A DNA stretch of 64,000 nt from Neelides folsomi (Eukaryota; Arthropoda; Collembola; Neelipleona; Neelidae): the NCBI GenBank assembly GCA_034687125.1, contig JAQGBZ010000015.1, positions 372,001-436,000 of the forward strand. The letters run 5' to 3'. This document shows, piece by piece, positions 16,189 through 27,520 of the stretch; the first letter of the stretch is position 1, and each line of letters begins with the position of its first letter. The translations under genes were made by a program, and so were the position numbers. Under the pieces are notes generated by a model. It did no database searches and was not told the DNA's origin. It saw only the letters and a list, made by a program, of their open reading frames with translations.

Positions 16189-17754
16189 TCATCCAGTTTT
16201 GATGTCGATAGCCGTGTCGAGGTCCAAAAGTTGTTTCACAACTTCGTAGGTCGTAAAAGACACTGCGACCATCGGAATAGCCCTAAATTAAAATTTACAT
16301 TAAGCTCCTTAATTTAAAGTTGGTTCAATTCCCTATTTAATATACAGTATGTTATTTTACTCCTTTAAATAATTCTCAATTCTAATATTAGAATGTTACC
16401 TCAAATAGTTTATGGACATTCCTCTGTACAGGCCTTTGACGATCCCATTTTCTCTGTAGATCAATGTCAAGGTCTTGATCATCCCCTCGCTGCAAATTAG
16501 AAAATTCATTTAATAAAATAAAAACCTATTCATTGCAAATTCATGTCTACATATTTTTCAAAATTAATTGTGAAATAGGTAAATGTAAAATTACCCGAAT
16601 TTTGTTGTAGCTGGGTCGAGATGTGCAAGCTGCATTCGTCTTCGAGTGACGTCGAGAGGATAAGAAAAAGTTTGGGCCACTGCTCCGGCCACTCCACCAC
16701 ATAGCAGTTTGAACGGGAGGGTCAATGTATAATTCCGTCCGTCGACGGTCTTCCCAGCTTTCTCTGAAAATCAAATCATATTTAAAATCTCGATTCACAA
16801 ATAAGAATGAATGAGAATATATAAGAATGATCATTGCAATTTATTTTCAACTTACTTGGTGCGTGTTTGAGTGCGAGAGTTTTGAAGAGTTCGAAGCAGT
16901 GAAAGGAAAGGCCAGCGTATGGAACCATCCCGGTAATTGTTGGAACGAATCCTCTGTATAATGCCCTCAATCCTCCCTCGGTCCGGTAAATCTTCAAGGC
17001 CGTTTCTTGGAGCCCCAAACGAGGACCATCGACATGGAAAGCCAACCGAGCTCTCAAAGTATCCAAAGGGTATGTGCAGAAGACAGCTGTAATTCCTGCC
17101 CCCGCCCCGGCAACAAATCTCCCACCCTGCACACCCTCCAAGGCTCTTTTGTAAGCCTCGAATGATGTGAATTGGAGAGAAGCGTATGGGAAGATTCGAA
17201 CCATCTGAGCCCCATTACCTAATCAAGATAAAAAATTAGAACTATATAATATTAATACAATGGTAATTATTTTAAGTTTGTCGTTTAATAAATTTTTAAA
17301 TCTCCCTCACTTTTGTTTAAAACTGACCTTTGTATAGAGCTGCGACGCTTTCTGTTTTCACAATAGCGCTGAGTCCGGAAAATACGCCATGTTGGGAGTA
17401 AACACGGGACTGGGCTTGTAACAGAATTTTGATACGGTCTAATGGAGCTACAGCAGTCTATAAATTAATTACATTTGATATTTAATTAATTAAATAATAA
17501 ATCGCTTTAATTTTCATATATTCATGAATGAAGAATATCGTGATGTTTTTGTCATTTAGAGAGTGTAAAACCTCACCTTTGCGCACATCCCTGCAATCCC
17601 TGTAAATATTTAATAACATAATCAATTAAGAATTTCAAGTAGTTTAATTAAAATTTTGTAATTAAAATGGTCAAATCGAACCTCCGGATAGAAGGGACTT
17701 GCATACAAAATTAAGGGAGTAGTCGTGGAAGGGAGTCGTCACGGCGGCCGTCAT
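16189..17754 (-). CDS. SLC25A16: mitochondrial carrier, SLC25A16 (Graves disease carrier) type
   Basis: Inner-membrane solute carrier with three repeats of about 100 residues. The spliced protein is about 310 residues, normal for the family. Signature motifs are [20 protein letters not shown] (first repeat, PxDxxK form), [14 protein letters not shown] (second) and [15 protein letters not shown] (third). [20 protein letters not shown] and [20 protein letters not shown] are closest to SLC25A16 and its neighbour SLC25A42, which transports CoA and adenine nucleotides. The start [16 protein letters not shown] was chosen because it is the first ATG and runs in phase through a 23-bp exon. The transported substrate is not proven by sequence. 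Choice of SLC25A16 over SLC25A42 is by remembered similarity in the third repeat. Confidence 0.88.
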
Positions 17755-18243
17755 TGCAACTCAGAGTCGCAGCGACTTCCTCGTCTTCAGTCTTCTGATT
17801 CCTCCGTTCCCATCAACCTTCAACTCCTCTTGTTGTTAGTGATCAATTAATGTTATTTGGTTGGGAGTTGGTGTTGGTGGCCATCCTCGGTGGATCTCCA
17901 CACAGCAACTGTTTTTTTATTCACCTCCACCCTGCTTCTCCCAATCCCAACTCCTGCACTTCACTTCATAGATATTCAATCTCAATGGATTGAAGATTCA
18001 ATGGGAAGAAAAACCACAAGGAAAAACATCAGCTGCCTCTGCATTCTTCTCTATTCAATTAAAAACAACTCATCCTGACAACTCGTCCCTTTTAATCCAC
18101 TGCTCTTTCTCACGCTCCGGCATTAAAATAATCAATTTCATTTAATCGGCTTCAATTAAACCATCATCATTTTCATCATCATTGTTTAGTTAATTAAGGT
18201 GCCTTAATTAGATTTGATTAGTTGAATATTATAATTGAATTGA

Positions 18244-18249
18244 ATGTGA
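18244..18249 (+). promoter_or_regulatory. start-stop upstream element (ATGTGA), first
   Basis: A six-base ATG-TGA pair in the presumed PP2A-C 5' leader, 181 bp before the main start. Start-stop elements are known in other mRNAs to stall initiating ribosomes. Any effect here is inference and depends on the transcription start lying upstream. Confidence 0.45.
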
Positions 18250-18265
18250 ACGGCGGAGAAGGACC

Positions 18266-18271
18266 ATGTGA
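18266..18271 (+). promoter_or_regulatory. start-stop upstream element (ATGTGA), second
   Basis: A second identical ATG-TGA pair, 22 bp after the first, in a better context (GACCATGTGA). I saw no other ATG between it and the main start at 18425. Confidence 0.45.
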
Positions 18272-18424
18272 GCCGCAGGAGTGGAACGACGAAGAAGAAG
18301 TGAAGTGTGTGATTGACGTAGACCCCCACCATTGCCATCTCTCGGGAGAAGGAATCGCCGGTGGTGGGAGCTGTAAAAGTTGGGCGGAGACGTCGACGAA
18401 GACTTCGATTCCCAATCAATTCCG

Positions 18425-20238
<1,814 letters not shown>

Positions 20239-20676
20239 TTTTTTGTATTCTTTATCTAAATTAATAAACATTTCCTATAATAAAATCATTCTTTTCAATT
20301 ACTGTCCTTCATTTCATATTCATGTACATTATTTCAAAAGTTAGTACTAAAATAAATCTAAATATTACTATTTTACCATTGATTTTATAAATATTAAATA
20401 TAAATGCCATAAATTCAATGTAAGAGGTAATCGGTAGTAATATTTCATTTTAATACATAATTTTTTTAATACGTAGTTGGCTTATGTTTATACAAAAACT
20501 TTAAATGGGGCGACCTGAGAAATTGATTTAGTTTAGCTACTAAATATTTGAATGCTGAGGGGGAATAGTTCAATTAAATTTCTTTTACGTGTCATTCGGC
20601 CCTTGGACTCGTGAGGATTCACACGTCGTCGTCGTCTCTCTTACTGACCGGTCGTCTCTATCGACTTTCAATTACC
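20239..20676 (+). other. PP2A-C 3' UTR and PDIA6 upstream region
   Basis: AATAAA near 20,262 is the likely PP2A-C polyadenylation signal. The remainder is AT-rich up to about 20,590, where GC-richer sequence marks the PDIA6 leader. An in-frame upstream ATG at 20611 could add 22 residues to PDIA6, but the added stretch is not needed for the signal peptide. Confidence 0.5.
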
Positions 20677-22583
20677 ATGAGCATTTCGGGGTGGTCGTGG
20701 GCGGTGTTGGTTCTCGTCCCTGCCTTTGTCCATGGGCTGTACGACTCGTCCTCCAATGTCGTCACTTTGGACTCCTCAAATTTTGACAAACTTGTGAAAA
20801 AGGCCGATGGCGTTTGGATCGTGGAGTTCTATGCCCCTTGGTGTGGACACTGTGAGTCATACATTCCATTATACAATATGATCTCTGACCTAATTTCTCA
20901 TTTAATTTTACAGGCAAGTCCCTGGCTCCTGAATATGCCAAAGCAGCAAAGGCTCTCAAAGGTAAAACAAGACAAAGAAAATTACTGCATCCGAATTTTA
21001 AAATTTAGTATAAAATAATTTATATATTAAATTGAGATACAAAAAATTATTCGAACGTAAATTCTAATAAGGAAAATAAACAATTTGAATTATAAGGAAA
21101 GTAAATAAGTAAATTGTATTGTATTAAAGGTCTTGCTCATGTTGGGGCCGTTGACTGTGACGTTGAGAAGAGTCTACCCGGTCAATATGGCGTTCAAGGA
21201 TTCCCTACTCTTAAGATCTTTGTCAATGGAGCAGCTGAGGATTACAACGGACAAAGAACTGCTTCAGGGATTGTCGACGCTGTCGTTGCAGCCATTTCCA
21301 AGAAGGCCAAAGCCAATCTCGGAGGAGGCGGAAAATCTGGCGGGAAGAGCGGGGACGGAGACGTGGTCGAATTAACAGACTCAAACTTTGACAAACTTGT
21401 ACTCAAATCAGAAGAGCCATGGCTGGTATAATTCATATTATTAAAAATATTTTTAGTATATCATTATATTACATAAGAAAACAACTGCATCATTTAACAT
21501 TGATTTATTGACTTATTAAATCGGTTTTTCATTCCAGGTTGAATTTTTTGCACCATGGTGCGGCCATTGCAAACGTTTGGAACCCGAGTGGGCCAAAGCT
21601 GCCAAGGGACTTTCCGGTAAGGTGAAGGTTGGAGCGGTTGATGCAACGGTCCATCAATCTCTTGCATCTAAATATGACGTCCGCGGTTATCCAACCATCA
21701 AATTCTTCCCTGCTGGATTGAAGAAAGAACCTCAGGATTATGAGGGAGGAAGAACCGCCGATGACATTATCAAATTCGGGTGAGTTGTTCAACTATTCTA
21801 TTAAAACTTTAATTTCAATTGAAGTTTTTGTTAATTATTAATTAATTATTCATCAATTAGAGAGGAGAAAGCTGAGGCTTCTTTGCCTCCTCCAGAACTC
21901 ATCCAAGTGGTTGGAGAAGAACAAATTGAGGCGGGATGTCGGAAGAAACCTCTTTGTGTCTTCTCCGTCCTTCCACACATTCTCGACTGTGACAAGGATT
22001 GTAGAAATGCATACCTCGTACGATAATATATTATTTAAATTTAAATAATCATTTATGTAAATACAAAAACAATTTTAAACCCTTAATGCTTATTTTGTTT
22101 ACAGGAAGTGTTGAAGAGTCAGGGAGAGAAATACAAGAATCAAGGCTGGGGTTGGATCTGGGCTCAAGCCGGTGACCACCCTGAATTAGAATCCGCCTTA
22201 GACATTGGCGGCTTCGGATATCCCGCCATGTGTCTTGTCAACGTGAAGAAAGGAAAATTCTCTCCATTCAAGGGATCTTTTGGACAGACGGGAATTCATG
22301 AATTCCTCCGTGATGTGAGTTACGGGAAAGGGTCAACTGCTCCGATCCGAGGAGCAACCCTTCCAACCCTCAAGTCAGTCGACCCTTGGGACGGCAAAAA
22401 TGGGCAACTCGTAAGAACAAAACTTCATTTCCAATTGGAAAAATACTCAAAATCCGGGGGATTTCATCATTATTAAATTAATTTTTGGAAAATATATTGA
22501 TTATTACAATATTTGACTAATGAATGAAATTTTTGCAGCCCCAAGAGGAGAACTTTGAATTTGATGACCATGAAGAACTCTAA
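20677..22583 (+). CDS. PDIA6: protein disulfide-isomerase A6 (P5 / CaBP1 type)
   Basis: ER thiol oxidoreductase with two thioredoxin domains. The protein is about 435 residues. It starts with a signal peptide ([17 protein letters not shown]), then a first domain with active site [10 protein letters not shown], a Gly/Ser/Lys linker, and a second domain with active site [14 protein letters not shown] and [12 protein letters not shown]. The C-terminal non-catalytic domain includes [15 protein letters not shown] and [11 protein letters not shown], both typical of PDIA6. It ends DDHEEL, a variant of the KDEL retrieval signal. The start at 20677 (ATTACCATGA) gives a compact signal peptide. AATAAA at 22606-22611 follows the stop. 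A short diverged copy of its 3' end lies 1.35 kb downstream. Confidence 0.95.
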
Positions 22584-22605
22584 GGCTTCCACAAACCATG
22601 CGGCA

Positions 22606-22611
22606 AATAAA
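22606..22611 (+). terminator. PDIA6 polyadenylation signal
   Basis: AATAAA 23 bp after the stop codon; the same GCAAATAAATC context recurs at 23949-23959. Confidence 0.6.
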
Positions 22612-22922
22612 TCCTTTCTTTTTTAAATGATTAACTTTTTATTACTCACATTTTTTGTGAGTTCATAGATCGTTGACACATAATATTAATACACTATTCA
22701 ATATCGTATGACTTTCTAAACAATCTCGAGTGTTAATATTACATAGGTAAATAACCTATAAGCATTATTGTTAGTTGACCTACTACTCAAGTTTACTAAA
22801 TCTTGCGCCTTTTGGCAAAAAGTCAAATTTTTACTAAACTTGAGAGTATTTTATTTCCCAAATTTCCCATGTTTCCTCGAAGATAAAAATTGTAATTAAC
22901 AATTGGATCTATAGAGATCAAT

Positions 22923-23918
22923 ATGGTTTTCCAATTTCTTCATAAAGCTAAAGAAGAAAACACGGTAAAAAGTGAATTATTATATCCAATTCACATTCAA
23001 TCTTTACGTGAATTTGAACAAACCGCTTAATTATTTCCAGCGAAACGATTATATAATTTTATAGGTAAAAAATTTGAAATAAAAGCAAAATGGGAAACAA
23101 TTGATTATTGTTTTTATTATTATTCTAAATATTTCCCAAGGTTCTGCATTCTTGCAAATCTTAGTACTCCCTTTATTCCCATATTAAAAAGTTTTATTGA
23201 ATTTGGATATCCAAATTTTGGAAATATCAATATTTACATTTATTACATTAATAATTTTATCATTAAATTATTACTTTTGATCTCCCAATTGATGCTGGCC
23301 TTGTTTTGTTCTTTAATTGGATACATCATTTTGGCATATACAGAAATGATTTTGTCAAAATTATGGTAAAATTTTATTTTTCTAAAAAATAATACATTAT
23401 TCATAGTATTTCATATTTCATTTGAAATATTTGTAAATTATGAATTTTATTTATTTTTAGTTTTATTTCAAAAGATTTGAAATTGCATCACAATGAAATG
23501 GATCTATTTGAAAACATGAAATTATATAAAGAAATGAAAAGTATATATTTAAATATCGAATTTATGCTTGAATGGTCAAGAGAGTTTTTGGATTTTGTAC
23601 TTCCGATTTTTATGTTTATTCTTAACATTGAATTTGCAAGCATATTATATATAATTACTTCATTTAAAAGTCTTATCTTTTTAATAAGTGTCATTTGCAT
23701 TTTTATACTAATATGTTTTTATTCTCTATGTATATATGAAAACTAATTTAATTTCTATAATAAATCCTGACATGATTAAACTTGAGACTCGCGTTTGTAG
23801 GTCATTGAGAAAAATTCGCGTAAAAAGGGATCAATTTGGAGAATTTCATTCAAATTCAATGCTTGAGACTTTCTCTATTCTTTTTGATATCATTGTTAAT
23901 ATGCTTCTCACATTTTGA
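22923..23918 (+). pseudogene. gustatory-receptor-like chemoreceptor, broken copy
   Basis: An open frame from ATG 22923 (MVFQFLHKAKEENT) runs to an in-frame TAA at 23028-23030, then continues in the same frame (KRLYNFIGKKFEIKAKWETI) through several hydrophobic helices to a good donor at 23365. The second exon (23461 onward) splices in phase (C|FISKDLKLHHNEMDL) and has two more helices. It then meets a stop at about 23744-23746. The C-terminal block continues in another frame (RSLRKIRVKRDQFGEFHSNS, then ETFSILFDIIVNMLLTF, stop). That basic loop, G-F spacing and final T-F...F helix resemble the C-terminus of arthropod gustatory receptors. Removing an intron at the first stop does not restore frame. 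One premature stop plus one frame break suggests a young pseudogene; assembly errors or a very short intron are alternatives. The family call is by pattern only. Confidence 0.6.
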
Positions 23919-23930
23919 AATTCAAAATTC

Positions 23931-23959
23931 GAATTTGATAATCATGCTGCAAATAAATC
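23931..23959 (+). repeat. short diverged duplicate of the PDIA6 3' end
   Basis: This 29-bp stretch matches PDIA6 bases 22557-22572 and then 22597-22612 with about three mismatches. The two parts are fused at a shared CATG. It looks like a copy of the PDIA6 terminus with a microhomology deletion, placed just after the chemoreceptor pseudogene. Confidence 0.5.
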
Positions 23960-24088
23960 AATTTGTAAAAACATTACTATTCTTTTTTTATTAAAACTCA
24001 TTTAGAAACCATCTTGCATTATATTTATTTAGTGTACAGTATTTTATGTAATAGTAATAAAAAGAACTAATAAGAACAATGGTGGTAT

Positions 24089-26101
24089 TTAAAAATTGTA
24101 GCCTTCGAACTCAGGGTAGGAAGAAGTTCCATAAGATGAAGGAGCGGGTTCTAAAAGTTCCTCAAATTCATCCTCGTTTCCAAAAAAAGCATCTAAAAAT
24201 TAAATATATTTAAAAACATTATAGTTAATTATAATTTCCAAACGTATTTTAATTTAAATATGAAAATTACCTCTTTGGTCTTGTTCGTGTATGAGTTCAG
24301 GACCTTCGTTATTTTCCAACCGAGGGAATTCGCTAAAAGCTCTTTCGTAAGGATCTTCATCTCTGTAATGGTCAGCGTCTACGCGAATTAAATCCTCAAT
24401 GTTTCTCTCAAACTGGTCATGTTGATCTTGCTGGGGCGGAGATTTAGGCCGAACTTCTACTTGTGTTATAACTGGGGCAGGCAGAGGAGCCAAATGAGAA
24501 AACCGCCAATCGTCAGGAATTTGAGCTGGAGGAGTTTCTAAATCCCGCGAACGGGGTTTTTCAAATGATTCTGGTTCCGGTTTTCTGATGGCGGAATTTT
24601 CAAATTCTGGCTTTACTGTTTCTTGGCTTTCTTTGTATTCTTCCGGTTCGGATCGATATGTTTCTCTGACTGGAATTGGGGCTTCTGTAGTTGTTGTTCT
24701 TTTGGTAGTTTTAACTAAAATTCTCGCAGCTCCACTTTCATTTAAATTCTCGTGATTTTCCTCTCCTTTGATTTTTTCTTCGTTTGGTGGCGGGGAAAAC
24801 TCGGCGGCTCCACGTTTAGCATAACGAACTTTTGCCTTCATTTCGAATTTGGGAGGTGGCGGGGAAGGTGGAGCTCTGGAAGACAAAAACTCGCGTTCTC
24901 GCCCTCCGGAGGAATGCCCGAATACTTTTAATGGCGGAAGGTCATCCTGCGATGAACTTTCAGCACCTATTTTAAATAAAATTTAACGTGTATATATTTT
25001 ATTTACAGTAAAGTAAATGTATTTGAAACATATAGACCACCTAAATATTTTAATTGTGGATTTTCAGGATTTAATAAATTTTTACCATTTTTGTTTCCAA
25101 ATTGGAGATCGGCTAATCTAAAAGCATTAAAATCGTCCAAGTCGACCTCGTCGAGGAATATGGGAAGAGTTTCACGTTCTCTTTCAACCCTTGCAGCCAA
25201 CATTGGAGGGAAACGCGGTGGAGACGGCAAAACAACTTTGAAAGTTTCGTCTCTTTTTGAAGACGTTGTTTCTTTTCTTCTTGGGAATGTTGGCATTTCA
25301 TGTCTCTGCTCCTCTTTTCTCTCTTGATTTCTTTCACGGTTGTATTTTTCTATCCTTCGTGAGGGTTTTGGACTTGTCGTTTCCTCGCGTTGTTCTTCCT
25401 CTTCTTCCTTCACTGGTTCGATTTCTATCGTTTTTAATGTTTTGGCTTTATCGCGATTTTTATTTAGTCGGAATTTCATTTTCTCCTTTCTGGAAAACTT
25501 TTTCGGATTTTCTAGGATTGGAGGAGATTCCAATATCTTGATAATTTTTTCTTCGCCTGAATCTTCTGATTCATTCTTAGACTTCTCTGGTTCAATCTTT
25601 ATTGGCATAATTTCAATTGGAGATTCTGTCGTTGTTGCTGTTGAAGTCGTGGTCGTTTCTTCATTGCTTGTCTTGTTTTTCCTCAAACTCCTCTCTAAAA
25701 TGTTGAATAAAGAAATTCTTCCTCCGGTAAAGCTCGAGTTGGAAAGGGATTCATCTGACGAATCAGGTTCAGAATCTGCATAACCCATTTAGATAAATTT
25801 AATTTCCCTTATTAATTATGTAATATCTATGTTAAGTGTTAAATTTTAATATGTTTAGTAAAATTTAAATAAAAACTTGCCATCAAAGTATTCAAAATTT
25901 AACTGAATAGCCTCACATAGACCAAAAAGGACAACCTGTGGAAGGACCTTTAAACCATTTGTTAAAATATTAAATTAATTAAATTAAAATAAATATTAAA
26001 ATTGAGCAATGTTTATTAATTTTCCAATCTACTGGTTAAAATTAAATTGAAAAAAATATATAAAAAGTTACGTAAAGGGAGAGAAGTGCGGCCGCCTTCA
26101 T
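24089..26101 (-). CDS. secreted Pro/Glu/Ser-rich protein of unknown function
   Basis: Five exons splice in phase into about 540 residues. Exon 1 (ATGAAGGCGG at 26101) and exon 2 together make a signal peptide, MKAAALLSLYVVLFGLCEA, followed by IQLNFEYFDDSEPDSSDES. The intron after exon 2 appears to use a GC donor (GATG|GCAAGT). The body has Thr runs (TTTTSTATTTESP), Glu runs, many basic segments (KFSRKEKMKFRLNKNRD) and Pro-rich pieces (PSPPRFPPML, APPSPPPPKFEMK). It also has conserved-looking hydrophobic patches (LPIFLDEVDLDDFNAFRLAD) and a Tyr-rich end (SYGTSSYPEFEGYNF). There are no Cys in the mature chain that I noticed, so it is probably intrinsically disordered and extracellular. No family is recognised. 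Its Thr/Glu/Ala/Pro motifs resemble those of the secreted repeat protein at 4.3-7.8 kb. Confidence 0.72.
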
Positions 26102-26763
26102 CGCAGATTGGCGAGTGAGGAATTTGGGGTTGCGGTGGTCGAAAGCAGCCGCTCGACATTTCCTCTAACTTTGCTGACCAACTTCTCCTTTCGGCCCATT
26201 AAAAAACATCTCCACTTCGCTGAGTTCTGCACATCAAGTCCCACCCAAAATGACCAAAACTTTCATTTTCTCTTCCTCTTCCTTTCAATTCCCTTTGTGT
26301 CTTTCGATCCGCTTCTTCTCAATTTCACTCTTTTTACTTCATTCTTGTCTCTCTCCAATTATCCAACAAACGGACAAATACAATAACGGAAATATGTTTC
26401 AAATCGATGACTAATGTCGCTCATTTCATTTATTATCTTCCGCTAAAGCTTTTCATTTTTACAATTGATTTCCTTTTTAAATTCAAATTCAAATAATAAT
26501 AATAATAATAATATATTTAATATATTATAAATATGCATTATACCTAGTGTGGTATACGAGACTATGTATTATGGTCCTTTTTAATAAATATAATATAAGC
26601 CTGAATTGTTGGAAATTATTGAAATAAATAATAGGGAATCATGAGTCTAATTACTGCCTCAAGTTAAGAGGGGTTGAATTAAATCACAGAAAACGTTTCA
26701 ATGAAGAAAATGAAAAATTGAGCTTTTGATTTTTTAATTGTCTTCTTTATTTGTCATTGTCAT
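26102..26763. other. intergenic: upstream of the secreted-protein gene, downstream of the Ly6 gene
   Basis: The first 280 bp is C/T-rich and probably promoter or leader of the minus-strand gene. The rest is AT-rich with an AAT microsatellite at about 26,491-26,513. The plus-strand open frame at 26108-26386 looks like nothing known. Confidence 0.5.
26491..26513. repeat. AAT microsatellite
   Basis: About seven AAT units followed by AT-rich sequence. Confidence 0.85.
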
Positions 26764-27520
26764 TCACTGCGAGGGTGAAGAGAGAATTGAAAAAATCGAC
26801 GAGGACGAGATTTGAAGAAAAAGGCCAACGGTGATGAATAGAAGACTAAAAGAAGCAACGAGGGAATTTCCCGAATCCCCCGTATTGCAGTTCGGTGTGA
26901 AGCAGCAAGTGGAGCAAATGTACCTTTAAACCGAAAGTTTTTTTTAATAAATATAATTAATAAATTAAATAAGGATAATTAATTTAGGTCCATTAGAGTT
27001 AATTGGATTAAATTAGGATAAATTTAAAATTAACTTACAATCTCGTCCGTTCTCCCATAATCACACACCCAGGCTCGCATTTTTCTGCAATAAACAAAGA
27101 TTGAGAAAATAAACATGTTTAGTGGTGCTTATTTATGGAAATTCGTGGAATATTTACGTGCACAAAGTCGCTTGAGGCCAAAAACTGTTGGACCAGACGT
27201 GACAGATCCATTTGAATGAGTAAATGCGAATCGTTTAACCTTTATTTTAATTTAAATATTTTATATCAAAATAATAAAATTATAAAATGTTTATATACTG
27301 CCAGAATTGAATTTTTAAATAGTTTAATGAACCTGGCATGCTGTAACGTTTTTTCCGCATGTTTTGGATAGGCTTGTATAATCCTCGTCTTCGTTTAAGT
27401 TTTTACAAAGAGGGTCAACTTCCGAATGGCAAACAAAGCAAGAAAGATCTTCAGGAATTTTCATTGTTCGACTCACTTCGACCATATTCTCAATTAAATC
27501 CCCACCTCCTTCTACAAAGC
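26764..27520 (-). CDS. Ly6/uPAR three-finger domain protein, probably GPI-anchored (5' exon missing)
   Basis: Four small exons (27520-27333, 27239-27158, 27084-27039, 26923-26764) splice in perfect phase into 157 residues. The cysteine pattern is CFVC, PLC, TCGKNVTAC, LCAQKCEPGC, YICSTCCFTPNCN. That is the ten-Cys three-finger arrangement with the diagnostic CC-x4-CN ending. A hydrophobic C-terminal segment (LVASFSLLFITVGLFLQ) suits GPI attachment, although it is followed by a polar Ser-rich tail. Known arthropod members (quiver/sleepless, boudin, crooked and others) act at membranes on ion channels, septate junctions or trafficking. I cannot say which subgroup this is. The signal-peptide exon must lie upstream on the minus strand (27.6-29 kb) and end in phase 1; I did not find it. 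The gene is easily missed because no exon exceeds 190 bp. Confidence 0.75.

Larger units (their letters stand above)
17755..18424. promoter_or_regulatory. divergent promoter region and PP2A-C leader
   Basis: 670 bp separate the start codons of the carrier gene (minus) and the PP2A catalytic subunit (plus). The 3' 190 bp is GC-richer and continuous with the PP2A-C start, so it is probably transcribed leader. It contains two minimal upstream ATG-stop pairs listed separately. The rest contains A/T- and C/T-rich runs and no reading frame I trust. Confidence 0.5.

Noticed and set aside
26108-26386. 92-codon plus-strand frame with a hydrophobic stretch
   Set aside because: Pyrimidine-rich sequence upstream of the minus-strand secreted gene; codons are Phe/Ser/Leu biased as expected from C/T-rich DNA.
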